A stretch of 64,000 bases of DNA. Source: Triatoma infestans. Taxonomy: Eukaryota; Arthropoda; Insecta; Hemiptera; Reduviidae. The stretch covers positions 38,527 to 102,526 of the forward strand of contig JAAEAF010014698.1 of the NCBI GenBank assembly GCA_011037195.1. The letters run 5' to 3'. How positions within the stretch are numbered: position 1 is the first letter of the stretch; the number at the start of each line of letters is the position of its first letter. Made by a program: the position numbers and the translations under genes. This document shows positions 34,626 through 45,910 of the stretch, piece after piece. The notes under the pieces are model-generated. The model saw only the letters and a program-made list of their open reading frames with translations. It ran no database searches and was not told where the DNA came from.

Positions 34626-34889
34626 AGACACGAATAATGTACAATAGCCTTTGCATTATGCATAAAATTGTGACATTAAATGTTTACCATGGCCTTCTGA
34701 TGATGGATGATGTGCGCTTTCGATTGATGATTACAAAATGAATCTTGGATAAACTGTCAAGATTTAAAGACCAATAATCCAAAATAGTTTTTTTTTTGTT
34801 TGTTGTTTTACGGAATATTGGCTACTACATATGTGAATAAATACGCAACAAGTAAATAGGCTAAGACCTGATTATCCAGTGACAACTGC

Positions 34890-35870
34890 CATTAGTCACC
34901 CAGAAGGTCGCGGGGCAAATGGCGTCTCAATCACCTTACAGGATTGTCTGGGGAAGTGTGTTGGAGGAGAGGGTTTGTGCTAGAGAATTGGGATGCTGTG
35001 AAATTCTTGTACTTGGCTAAATCTTGGACAAAAGGAATCTTCAGATCTGTGTGGATTGTATGGTTAGAAACGTAATAAGGAACATCGACTATGCGTCGGT
35101 GGATTTTGGACTGCAGGCTTTTATCTGTTGAGGTTTGTACGTTTTGTGGGTCCGTAGAGTTCTAGTAAGTACACCCAGATGGATGAAGTAAAGAGTCGTC
35201 TTTCTTCCAACAGAGTGGTTTGGAGTGCTTGTCAAGGAGCCTAGCAAGTAGTCTGAAAAGGTTGTTGAGGAATGTCTGTTTAAGTGTGGTATATAGGCTC
35301 CAGGTTAGTCGCTTGCAACTAGTAAACAAAGATAAGGAGCTTGGTCTTCGGGTTGGATAGGATGTTGAATAGGTAAACTGGAGGTATGGTGAATACAATA
35401 TAATGGATTTGTTAGGGTTGATTTTTATTCTAGATTTCGTTAACCAGGACACGAGTGATCAGAGCTGGGTTTGAAGGAAACGATGAGTGATTATGGGCTC
35501 ATTATAAGAGGAAAGGATTGCGGTGTCGTTGGCATAACTATAAACGGTTGTGTTAGGATGCTGTGGGGTACCAGCAGTGTATATGGTATAAAGGATAGTG
35601 CCAGGATACCGCCTAGGCTGGGATGAATTAGAGAAGTGGAAGATCGTTGGGTGTCTTGTTAGGAACGGTTGGGCAGGTAGGATTTTAGGACAAGGTAATA
35701 GGTACTTGGTAGGATACCCTTGAGTTTCTGTAAGATTTCTTCGTGCCAGGCGCAGTCAAATGTTTTGGAAATGTCAAAAAAGACTCCAGCACAATATTGT
35801 TTCAGGTCAAGTGGATTGGCGTTATAACCGATGCGCCTGCAGGATAATGAAATGCCAAATCCATTTTATC
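34890..35870 (-). pseudogene. Jockey-clade reverse transcriptase fragment 1
   Basis: Reading minus from 35870: CAGVFFDISKTFDCAWHEEI (RT 'VFLDI.KAFD.VWH'), LQKLKGILPSTYYLVLKSYL, SYANDTA near 35530 (YADD with one changed residue), SWLTKSRIKINPNKS, a TWSLYTTLKQTFLNNLFRLL stretch, LLDKHSKPLCWKKDDSLLHP, then KIHRRIVDVPYYVSNHTIHT. This order is typical of jockey ORF2. Frameshifts and the D-to-N change at the catalytic motif show inactivation. It is the same family as 49140-49930. The minus frame 35162-35452 is only part of it. Confidence 0.88.
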
Positions 35871-36872
35871 TGTTTCAGCTAGCTATAAATCTAACTATAA
35901 GCAACCAAACAATATTATTTGTAGCAAACTAAGATTTTGATAGTGGGTTCACTTGCTTAGATGCTCATATTGACGTGGAACATTGATGTACATTCATAAA
36001 TCAATACTTATTGCGCGGATCGACCAATATCCTAATAAAATAGGATACTGCTTAAGATAATAGTTGCCATAAGTACATAAATTTTTATAATTACCTTCTT
36101 TTATAATTTTTTGTTCCTTAACCATTTTTGCCTTGATGATGTCAAATATATTATCATCCAAGATCTAACCAAGATACAACTTGGGAGTACTGATATATTA
36201 ATATTCATCACTAGTATCAATACCATCAGAAAAAATAAATAATTTATTATGTAATTCATATTATTTACGGAATTTTTGTAGAATATCAGGAAATAATGAC
36301 TCCAATTTATTTTTATTAATGTCATAACATAAATTAATATTAAATTCTTGAACTTAATACTGGAGTTAGATTAGAGCCAAAATTTGCTATATTAATATTT
36401 ATTTACATCGTAGATATAGCCAGTGTATTCACTTCAGTATTCAATTTTCAGTACAAACACTCCTTTGTAACTTTGTCAGAGTTTTTAGATAAAAAAAAAA
36501 AAAAGAAGAAAATGATGGGAAAGGCACCAAAAAAAAAAAAAAAAGTAGAGAAAAACCTTTTTGCATCATTCATTCATTTCCATAGCTAATATAATTAAGG
36601 AAAATATATATGGATGGATGGACTTACGATGCATGAATATCAATGAAATATTTTAAAATCGTGACCATACTTTTATGAGGGTGAGGCGTTCGTAAAGTTC
36701 AAAGGACTTGTTACTTGAGTCGTATGATAATTAGAGTTTTCGTCAAAGCAACTAAACCTTTGATTAATAATAACAAAGCCGCTAGCTCTCTACTTAGCCT
36801 TTTTGGGAAACCAATTCATGACCAAATTAGTACTCCTTTCACTGCTCAACCTATCATCTTCATTTTGAAGAA
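35871..36872. other. No recognisable gene
   Basis: AT-rich with poly-A runs at about 36490 and 36530. The frame 36715-36975 extends into the microsatellite and shows no motif. Confidence 0.5.
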
Positions 36873-36899
36873 GTGTGTGTGTGTGTGTGTGTATGTATG

Positions 36900-36937
<38 letters not shown>
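36873..36937. repeat. (GT)n microsatellite, interrupted
   Basis: Two GT runs around a GTATGTATATAT interruption. Confidence 0.97.
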
Positions 36938-36938
<1 letters not shown>

Positions 36939-37729
36939 AATACTGATTAATTATTCTAATTTAAGTCATTTCTAAAAGAACTAAAAGAACTGGCTTTTCA
37001 TTTGCTTATTTTTGGAGATTGCAGTTATGACTTTTAAACTTATTTATACATATCAGAAAAAAAAAAAAAAAAAAATTAAATTATTCAACTTATATTTATT
37101 GGCCTAATCAATTAAGTAATTTATTTTCAATACACAATAATTAACAATTGCAAGAATTTTAATAAAAATAATAGACACAACACAGTCAAGAAAAGGATTG
37201 TACAAAGAGGTTAGAGTGACCGAGTCATGAGCGGTGTTAATAGCATAGAACGGCAGCGTTGGCTAGTTAGAATTCTAGCTTGTTCTAACGGTCGATTAGC
37301 TAGTGTGGCCAGCAGACTAGAGAACTCTCATCTCCTGGGGATTAACAGGGAGCTAAATATAGCTACCACACATCGTTTTCAAGATATTTAGAGAAATATA
37401 TATAAAAAAAGGAACAGAAATAAAAATGCCACTCTTTATAACTAAATGGAAAATCCAGTTTGATCATCAATTTTTTTTTTTATAGTGTTCACCCTACCAA
37501 ACACATACACATACCCCTAGACCAGAAGCAGCTTTGGATTTTCATGTAGACATTTATAAAGAGGGGAAAAACATTCTTTCATGTCCTGATTTCTGCAGGT
37601 TGTTCCGAGATATTCCAAAACGGATATGTTTAGCAAACACAATAAATGGAAAAAATAAAAATATATATTGAGGTGAGATATCTCTGGTGGGCTCTGATTA
37701 ATAGAAAACTGCAAAAAAAATATAAACTG
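36938..37729. other. No recognisable gene
   Basis: Poly-A run near 37056, otherwise anonymous. No reading frame with a motif. Confidence 0.5.
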
Positions 37730-38865
37730 AGTGAAAATATTGAGTGGATTGTTTATAATATAATTGGTGAGCAAAATGGGAAATTAATCTATTAAAAATT
37801 ATATGGGAAAAAATGAATATATAAATTTATTTTTAATTTATATCTGTATATAAATTAAATTTAAAAATTATATGGATATTTTTTTTTTTCAACGCCATTA
37901 GTTTGGCCTTTCGGTCATTCTTTTTCTGGAAGCCCAGAAATGTACATTACCCATGAAAGTAGATTTCGGATGACATCTTTTAGTTCAGAGCATAGAGCTA
38001 AGTGCTTAACTGTCATGTCCTCCCCGCCGCACAAAGGGCAATGGAGGATGTCAACAATCCCTACACGGTGAAGGTGCTTTTGGGTTACAGATCGTGGCCC
38101 GTCAGCATACGAAAACAGGCAACAGCAACCGAACGCGGAAGAATGGCTGGAATCCTGCTGCTTGCTTCCACCATTTTCTTCCACTTTCGTCCAGCTTCCT
38201 TGATATCTACTTATTGTGCCATATTTCCCCCTTAATGATGATGATACTAGAGCCTTTAAATTTCTTAGTGGAATGGGTAGATCAGGATATGGAAAAATGA
38301 GTACATAAATTAAATTAAAAAATGAATAGCAAATATTATTTATTATCACTTTCAATAAGCCAAAGAAATGGTGCTTACTTTGAAACGCAGAATCCTGGTT
38401 TCCAGTGTGGAAGATCTGTGTGGTCTTAGCCCATATCGGGGAAAATGGGAGAGGAAAATTAGGCTTAAGAAAATAATTCTTATGTGCTTCCAAGACTAGA
38501 GTCTTCACCAATACACTGCTATTTGGCTGGTGTTCGCAGATAATAATTAAACGAACTTCTAGAAACTGCATGGCAGGAAAGCAACCGGAAATAACAACCA
38601 TGTGTTTTCACAATAAACCTATGCAGCCCCGAGAGAACCGGAGCCGCTTAGCCGACAAAAGACTAATTTATTATAATCCAACGAGTGTCAGATAGCGACT
38701 GACTGAGATTGAGAAATGCATAGGGCATCACCCTCTCAACACTTAGGACACAGCCTAATATAGATTAGTAAATTATTATCAAGGCAGCAGTATAATACCT
38801 TCCTCGAAATAAAATTATTGTACGCAGTTAGCGGCAAATTGAAGTTTATATTAAATACCGAACCG
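37730..38865 (+). repeat. Rep-B, copy 2, interrupted by a LINE fragment
   Basis: Left part 37730-37869 and right part 38294-38865 together match 12505-12965 plus 18041-18225: 'tagcaaatattatttattat', 'cactttcaataagccaaag', 'gtcttcaccaatacactgct', 'aataaacctatgcag', 'gatagcgactgac', 'ttattatcaaggcagc', 'aaattattgtacgcag'. It shows the uninterrupted order across the LINE insertion point of copy 1. A LINE piece lies at 37877-38286. Confidence 0.85.
37877..38286 (-). pseudogene. LINE ORF2 C-terminal fragment in Rep-B
   Basis: On minus the translation runs YPDLPIPLRNLKALVSS... then GPRSVTQKHLHRVGIVDILH, CPLCGGEDMTVKHLALC and a hydrophobic end, then a poly-A tail at the 37877 side. The 'G..(S/T).YLHR.G..(D)...CPLCG...(T)V.HL...C' pattern is the zinc-knuckle-like region after RNase H in insect LINEs. 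ATATGGA at 37870-37876 and 38287-38293 is a likely TSD. The long minus frame 37915-38601 fuses this fragment to Rep-B sequence and is not one protein. Confidence 0.75.
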
Positions 38866-38950
38866 GATATACCACTTAAATGCTTTTAGTTGTTTGATAG
38901 TTAATGGTTGAAAGAAAGATAAATTTAAATTTTTTTTATTTTTTATTTTT

Positions 38951-39125
38951 GTTTTTTTTTAATTTTAGGCGCGTCAACATCTATGGTCATTGGCGCATGG
39001 AGCCTTCTCAGTGCACTGCCAGCCTCCGGACAGAGTTCTCTCGTAACAGACAACATGTCCATCACCAGACAATGAGCTGTAGAGGCTCCTAAGAAGAAAA
39101 TATCTAAGGGCAGCACAACCGGACT
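38951..39125 (-). mobile_element. tRNA-derived SINE, 5'-truncated, minus strand
   Basis: Reverse complement of the SINE body: poly-T (tail), 'aggcgcgtcaacatctatgg', 'cattggcgc', 'gagccttctcagtgcactgc', 'cctccggacag', 'gtccatcaccagac', 'gagctgtagaggctcctaag'. It ends with a remnant of the B-box region. Confidence 0.88.
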
Positions 39126-39832
39126 GAAACTTTAAGATTTTAATATATGTGATGTGAATGCAAATTCACAAAAAAATAAAAACTTATTGTTAAATTCTGG
39201 TAAAGTTCAACTTTAAAATTAAAGAATATAATATTTTAAAAAACATTTTCGATATAAATTATTACATGCTCGTCATTTCAAATAACAAATAATTTTGTTG
39301 CAATAAATACATTGTAAAACTGGGTTATTTGACATAATTTATTTCAAATAATATTTATCCAGCTGAGGGAGAGAAAGATTTCAAGTTACGTTATATTTAA
39401 AAAAAAAATTATCTTTATTTTTATATTATTATTATATTTATATATTTAATGGTTATGGCAATTAGTAAAAAAATTTAGTAATATTTCTTTATTTAAAAAA
39501 TAAATGCTAAACACAATTCTGAATTATGTATTATCCAAATTATGTAATATATACTGTATTAATTTACTTTACTGCCCAAAGTACATACAAATATTATAAC
39601 GAAGCTCGCTTAACTTAATGTGACCAACTGACATAATTTTCTTTACCAACATTTAAAAGTTTACACACTGTAATACTTTACCACTAAAACATAGTGAGTG
39701 CAAGGCAGCCATGCTCTAAAAAAGTTGCAATCAGTTGCCGGCTGACATAGTTGACATTTGTAGTCGATAATTTGATCAATTATGGAGAGGTTATTTATTG
39801 GATGCTAGCTTCGCTACATACATAAATAATTA
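39126..39832. other. No recognisable gene
   Basis: Very AT-rich, nothing matched. Confidence 0.5.
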
Positions 39833-40205
39833 TACAAACAAAAAATTAATTGACTGGGGCTAAAGAGGAATTTTTTATTTAAAAAAAAATGTTTATTCAA
39901 CGTTTCGGACACTTTTTGGTATCCTTCTCCAGGAACTACAACACAAAATTCGGAAATAATGAAAATTTGTATAATAAAAATAAAAGATTTAAAGATTAAA
40001 TAATTTTATAATTATTACACAATTATAAAATTATTTAAACTTTGTATGTTTTAATTTTTATTATACAATTTTCTTTATTTCCGAATTTTAGTTTTGTAGT
40101 TCCTGAGGAAGGACACCAAAGGTGTCCGAAACGTTGAATAAACTTTTTAAAAATAAAAAGTTTCTTCTTTGGCTATAGCCAACTAATTTTTTGCTTGTTT
40201 AATAA
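39833..40205. mobile_element. Palindromic PLE-like terminus (family 2)
   Basis: Left arm (about 39833-39960) and right arm (about 40070-40205) are imperfect reverse complements. Shared landmarks are 'tttattcaacgtttcggacac' against gtgtccgaaacgttgaataaa, 'aggaactacaa' against ttgtagttcct, and 'cgaaat' ends. Each arm contains a hammerhead-like core. An AT-rich spacer lies between. No coding sequence. The architecture resembles the inverted PLE termini at 31285 and 54775. Confidence 0.65.
40098..40140 (+). ncRNA. Hammerhead-like motif (family 2), intact core
   Basis: AGUUC (stem I), CUGAGGA (fits CUGANGA), A, GGACACC-AAA-GGUGUCC (7-bp stem II), GAAA, CG, UU, GAAUA. Stem I GUUC/GAAU pairs with one wobble. 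Stem III is the minimal palindrome ACGU. The left-arm copy (about 39895-39935, minus) has CUGGAGA and a broken stem II. Confidence 0.6.
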
Positions 40206-40513
40206 AACGGCCAAACAAAAATATTGTTAACATAAATAATTATACCACTTGAATCTCTGCAAGAAACACTCCCATCTTGGTGGTGATCTTTGTTGGTCGA
40301 AAAGAGTAGATAATATGGTGCCACATTTGGATATACGAGTACATATATATGTATATATGTGGGTGTATTTCTATATATGCATCTAAATAGCATAATAACT
40401 TAATAATAAAATAAGGAGATTGAAACTTGAAATTCCTCTGGTATCACCATTGGGTCCGACAAGATTTCAGATAAATTCACTCAACCAAAAATTATATATT
40501 GCTAAATGGATTA
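40206..40513. other. No recognisable feature
   Basis: Anonymous AT-rich DNA up to the Rep-A head. Confidence 0.45.
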
Positions 40514-41200
40514 TTTTTACTTTCTCTTACGCCCAGTAAGAGGAAGTATTGTAATCGGGTCAAACTTTCGATATCGATACCGGTAATATCCATTTTGAGG
40601 TCCCCTGAGTCCAAATAAGTGGTTTTTAGCAAATGGTCTGTGTGTATGTATTTGAACAGCATAGCTCAAAAACGAAAAACCGTTGAAAGTTGAAACTTAA
40701 CATTCAGTTTAGGTATCACCATGGGATCTGACCCTACGTTATCTGTAAAAATTCCTCAACCGGAAGTATCACTTTACTAGTTGATTACTTTACTTTTTTG
40801 CAATTTTCTCAATAACGTCTCCGCCGATTTTCTTGAAACATCTTATATAAACTAAACATACAATGATCAATAACTTTTATTTAAAATATTTCTCTGGGAA
40901 AATTCATTTAAGGGCATTTTTAGGGGAGCGGTGGGGTCACAGTTTCCTCTAAAGTGGTATCATAGTTGATTATACAATTCTATCATCCAAACAACATTAA
41001 TTAGAAATAAATAGATAGCCTAAATTCTGAGTTTCAAGAAAATTAGTAAACCGGAAGTGCGCTTTTACTGAACAGTTTTTTTCAGTTTTCTACGAATTTC
41101 ATTCATTAAATTTGGTACACAAACTATAAAATTTGTTAAATTATAATTTTGAGAACTGGAGTAAGAGAAAGTTGTGTGAGTGTTTCACATTAGATTTTTT
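40514..41200 (+). repeat. Rep-A, most complete copy
   Basis: Head hairpin ACTTTCTCTTAC-GCCCA-GTAAGAGGAAGT. The head region follows with all landmarks (ccattttgaggtcccctgag, aacagcatagctcaaaaacg, accatgggatctgac, attcctcaaccggaag), then an internal module, then 'aaccggaagtgcgcttttac'. It ends in GGAGTAAGAGAAAGT followed by 'tgtgtgagtgtttcac'. The ends therefore carry an inverted ACTTTCTCTTAC/GTAAGAGAAAGT pair. Confidence 0.88.
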
Positions 41201-41755
41201 TTTGTTTTGCTCAAAAAAAAGGATTCAACTATTTTCTTTTAATATTCTTTGTATATAAAGGAGATCTGTGGGAGAGCAGATATAGAACACCTTTGAGAGA
41301 GCTATTTCAATAATTTTTACGATTCTATTGATTTTTATAATTTAAGAAGAATTAAATGAGTTACGAAAGTTTGAAGAAAATCGGTGACCGAGAATACAAT
41401 ATTAATTACTCTTTTTTCTGATGTTTGCAATTTTCTCCAAAAACATTTGTTGGATTACAGAACATACAAACATACTCACAAAATACATATGTATACGTTT
41501 GTATGTATCACTTGTTTGACAGTTGTTTTTTTTTTGAGAAAATTCATTCAGGGGCTTCCCAGGAATATGGGACCTGACTTTTCTTTAAAGACCATATCAT
41601 AATGGTGTAGGGGTTCTTCTCTTCCTGGATAATGTTAATGAAAACTAATATTTTGTAAACAAAAGTTTGACATTTTGTAGAAATTGCAGTTAGCACCATG
41701 AGAAATGCAGTATGAGAAAGTTGTGTGAGTGTTTCACTTTACAGTTTTTTTTGAA
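41201..41755 (+). repeat. Rep-A internal module, second block
   Basis: A second, diverged module downstream of the complete copy that closes with the same signature (tatgagaaagttgtgtgagt, gtttcac) at about 41711-41737, about 552 bp after the first. This shows modular tandem growth of Rep-A. Confidence 0.7.
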
Positions 41756-42792
41756 ATATTGTTTGAAACTCCTAAGTTGTTTAGTGAAGTGGACTTTAGA
41801 TGTAATATGTTTAGAAGTGGTATCTCTTAAGTTAAAACAAGCATATGGTTAATATTATAAACGAAATTTTATGTATAAAGTTAGTATATCAAACAAGGCT
41901 AGAAGAGAGAAAATTTCTGGGTAAGTATAGAGTGCTAAGTAGGTGGCGTAACCAAATACCCTATTACATAATGCTATCTAACCTCTACGGTAGAGCACTA
42001 GAGAGCGTAGTGGGTATAAAGCACTACGCTTATTTCCTGTATAGAGAGAGTGAGAGAGAGAGAGTGATAGAGAGAGATAGACCTTCTTATCTAGTTCTCT
42101 AGTGTTATTACTTCATTGGACACCAGATGAAAGTGTGAACGGGGGGGGGGGGTTAGGGATGTTAAAGAGAGTGGGTAAAAGGGTGTTTAGAAGTACTTTA
42201 AGCCTGGTAGCAAATGATAATGTCTGTGGACAAGAGCGTATGAGATGGAAAATCCTAGTGGGCGGTCGCTATATTCAAGCGTCAGCTACCAAATAGTATT
42301 TCTCCTTTACTGTAACCTAAACACTGAAACACAGAATACACACACACACACACAAACACTTACTTTGATGTGGTAGGTACCGCCTTCACAGCTTCGTCTT
42401 TCTAAAGTCTCCAACTGATATATGATACTACTTGAAATATGAGGTTAACAAACTCATAAGTGCAAACTTATTTTTCATTTGAAGTACCATTCCCAGTGGT
42501 GATCTCTTTTCTTACGTTGCTTGTTTGCAACATAGACTCACACATATTATAACACTACTGCCAAAAAAAAAACCAAGTCCTCCACCTGACATATATGGAT
42601 GCTGTACAAGAGTTGACACTTATATCATTTACTCTATCAATCTGGCATTACTAATATAATTTTGTAATTATCAATTAAATAGTGAACATATAAAAAAATG
42701 AAGTATGAATAAAAGGATGAATTTGTGTTTTTTAAAATGAAAATGTGTTTAAAAAAGAAAAAAAAATGAATTAATAAAACTTTTTATGAGCG
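41756..42792. other. Unrecognised region with two adjacent frames
   Basis: An 85-codon frame (41845-42102) and a following GTG-started frame (42102-42296) abut, but they include GA and G-run low complexity and no recognised motif. (GA)n is at about 42046-42076, G10 at about 42139-42150, and (CA)n at 42337-42353. I do not call a gene. Confidence 0.4.
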
Positions 42793-42888
42793 ATGAATAA
42801 AAAACAAGAGGAAATTATTACTGATATAATGGATGAGTTAGGTGGAGAGAATTTAGGTCTGGTTGATGAAATGAGAAGACTGGGTTAA
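42793..42888 (+). CDS. Short frame at the array edge, doubtful
   Basis: ATG at 42793 gives a 31-residue product ending DELGGENLGLVDEMRRLG. Its second half recurs in each complete tandem unit downstream (for example near 43189 and 43564) with a few changes. It may be a captured coding tail or chance. No family recognised. Confidence 0.2.
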   Translation: MNKKQEEIITDIMDELGGENLGLVDEMRRLG

Positions 42889-44597
42889 ACTGGTTAACTA
42901 TGTATAATAATAATAATAATAATGAGACACAGTCTGCGTGGACTTTACGATAGAGAATGGTTAAGGTAGAGTGGTATGAAAATGACACAAAGTGACTGGC
43001 GAGATGATGAACTATAGTGAACTATATTGAACTATATCGAACTGTATTGAACTGTCCTCTCATGGATGGTCCGTCACTGTATTTATACAGTTCCTCCCAC
43101 TCCAGTCCGAGAGAGTGGTTGGGTTTGTTTCTCTTCTCTTTACTCTCTTTGGTTGCTGTTACATCATCTCACCGCTGCCACCAATATAATGGATGTGTTA
43201 GGTGGAGAGAATTTGGGTCTGGTTGATGAAATAAGAAGACTGGGTTAACACTGGTTAACTATGTATAATAATAATGAGACACAGTCTGCTGGACTTTAAA
43301 GTAGAGAATGGTTAAGGTAGTGGCAGTTCACAAAGTTAAGGCAGTTGGGTATGAGAATGACACAAAGTGACTGGCGAGATGATGAACTATAGTGAACTAT
43401 ATTGAACTATATCGAACTGTATTGAACTGTCCTCTCATGGATGGTCCGTCACTGTATTTATACAGTTCCTCCCACTCCAGTCCGAGAGAGTGGTTGGGTT
43501 TGTTTCTCTTCTCTTTACTCTCTTTGGTTGCTGTTACATCATCTCACCGCTGCCACCAATATAATGGATGTGTTAGGTGGAGAGAATTTGGGTCTGGTTG
43601 ATGAAATAAGAAGATTGGGGTAACACTGGTGAACTATGTATAATAATACTGGGACAGTCTGCTGGACTTTGCAGTAGAGAATGGTTAACCTAGAGTGGTA
43701 TGAGAATGACACGAAGTGACTGGCGAGATGATGAACTATAGTGAACTATATTGAACTGTATCGAGCTGTATTGAACTGACCTCTCATGGACTGTCCGTCG
43801 CTGTATTTATACAGTTTCTCCCTCACGAGTCCGAGCGAGTGGTTGGATTTGTTTCTCTTCTCTTTACTCTCTTTGGTTGCTGTTACATCATCCCACCAAT
43901 ATAATGGATGAGTTAGGTGCAGAGAATTTGAGTCTCTGGTTGATGAAATAAGAAGACTGGGTTAACACGGTTAATAGTATAATAATAATGGGACACAGTC
44001 TGCTGGACTTAAAGTAGAATGGTTAAGGTAGTGGCAGTTCACAAAGTTAAGGCAGTTGGGTATGAGAATGACACAAGTGACTGGCGAGATGATGAACTAT
44101 AGTGAACTATATTGAACTATATCGAACTGTATTGAACTGTCCTCTCATGGATGGTCCGTCACTGTATTTATACAGTTCCTCCCACTCCAGTCCGAGAGAG
44201 TGGTTGGGTTTGTTTCTCTTCTCTTTACTCTCTTTGGTTGCTGTTACATCATCTCACCGCTGCCACCAATATAATGGATGTGTTAGGTGGAGAGAATTTG
44301 GGTCTGGTTGATGAAATAAGAAGATTGGGGTAACACTGGTGAACTATGTATAATAATACTGGGACAGTCTGCTGGACTTTGCAGTAGAGAATGGTTAACC
44401 TAGAGTGGTATGAGAATGACACGAAGTGACTGGCGAGATGATGAACTATAGTGAACTATATTGAACTGTATCGAGCTGTATTGAACTGACCTCTCATGGA
44501 CTGTCCGTCGCTGTATTTATACAGTTTCTCCCTCACGAGTCCGAGCGAGTGGTTGGATTTGTTTCTCTTCTCTTTACTCTCTTTGGTTGCTGTTACA
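42828..44597 (+). repeat. Tandem array of about 350-375-bp units with a 710-bp higher-order period
   Basis: Unit landmarks ('gatgaactatagtgaac', 'ctctcatgga', 'atttatacagtt', 'ggttgctgttacatcat', 'tggatg...ggagagaattt') recur with the 'actatagtg' point at 43011, 43386, 43735, 44096 and 44445. Spacings are 375, 349, 361 and 349 bp. Units at 43386 and 43735 repeat almost exactly 710 bp later. Inside each unit is a 10-bp sub-repeat (tgaactatat-like, five copies). The right edge is cut mid-unit at 44597, and the left edge is a partial unit. The repeated 69- and 60-codon frames are by-products. Confidence 0.95.
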
Positions 44598-44734
44598 GTG
44601 AAATTCATTAGTAAATGGTCGGTTGAAAATGTTTAAAACAGAAATAAAGAAACTTAAAGAAAACAGGGCGGAATGAATTTTGAAGATATAAAATTAGAGA
44701 AAATTATATCTGCTTAAAATTAAAAAATAATTAT

Positions 44735-45327
44735 ATGAAACATACATACACTGACTTTCTCTTACTGAATTTAAATAAAATTATAAAATTTGTAAAATTG
44801 AAATTTTACTCATTTGCCCTATTTTAGGTATAGAGTTAGCCATACCCACCAAGACAGGTATTATTACATCAAGTGATATACATTGTAGTCTAGTAAACAG
44901 CGCCGATAACTTTGAATAAACCTACTAAAATTTGAAATGTAATGCAATTCCTTAAATTCCTCAATTTATCCGAAAAAATGATTCAATTAAAATAATAAAA
45001 TTAGTGTTTCAAATTGTGAAATTAATGTTGTGGCAGTTTGTGAGAGAAAATCCTAAAAAAACTAAAAACCAAATCTGTTTCGCACTTTCGATTAAATGAC
45101 CTTGGTGTATAGATGAGTTGGTGGCACTCTTAACTGAATAATGACATAGTTGGTTATATTTCTCCACAGACCACTAGCAAAAAAAAAAAATATATATATA
45201 TATATTTTGCATACTCAAAATATATATTTCGTCAAAATATATATGAATATTTCCGGTGAAAAATCGTGTTTAAACATTTAATGTTACGAACATAATACTT
45301 CCTCTTACCATCAGTAAAAGAGAGTAA
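44735..45327 (-). repeat. Rep-A, minus copy (diverged)
   Basis: Tail signature 'actttctcttactgaat' at about 44755. Head at 'tatttccggtgaaaaatcg', 'aatacttcctcttaccatcag', 'taaaagagagtaaaa'. The middle is degenerate and includes an (AT)n patch at 45190. Confidence 0.65.
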
Positions 45328-45629
45328 AAAAATTCAATCAATTTTAAACAATATTCACCCACATTTCTTTAAAAGATCAAAGAGCGTTTTATATTCAAAA
45401 TATATTGGTATTATATTCCATTTTTAAAGATCCATTAATCAAATTTCCATTCGTTCTTCGTACTATGCAATTTATTTTCAATCCAAACTGTTAAGATCTA
45501 TAATCACAATTACTTAGACTCCTAAGTCTTGTTAAATTAGAATTCATTATGTACTTAATAGTTTTAATTAAATTGATATCTGGTTTACTTATCCAGCACC
45601 TTTCGACAGTTTACATAGGATAGTTGATT

Positions 45630-45861
45630 TTTACTTTCTCTTATTCCTTTGTAAGAGAAAGTATTGTAATCGTGTAAAATTTTTGATACTGAGTGTTTAC
45701 GAGAAATACCCGTTAACTCAAAAAAAAGTGGTTTTTTTAAAATGGCCTCAAAAAAAAAAAACGCAAAAACTTAATACTCCGTTTAAACACCATGGGATCT
45801 GACAGTAAGATATCATTTTAAATTCCTCAAGCGGAAGTACAACATTACTAAATAGATTTAT

Positions 45862-45910
<49 letters not shown>

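Noticed and set aside
37915..38601. Single 228-residue minus-strand protein
   Set aside because: It fuses a truncated LINE C-terminus (inside a TSD) with Rep-B sequence.
41845..42296. Two-gene unit of unknown or viral origin
   Set aside because: The frames include GA and G runs, the second needs a GTG start, and no recognisable domain is present.
43017..44333. Three identical 69- and 60-codon frames as a gene family
   Set aside because: They lie in the tandem array at exact unit spacing, overlap each other in two frames, and have no motif.
42793..44597. CRISPR-like array
   Set aside because: Eukaryotic context. Units are 349-375 bp with no short direct repeat and unique-spacer layout.
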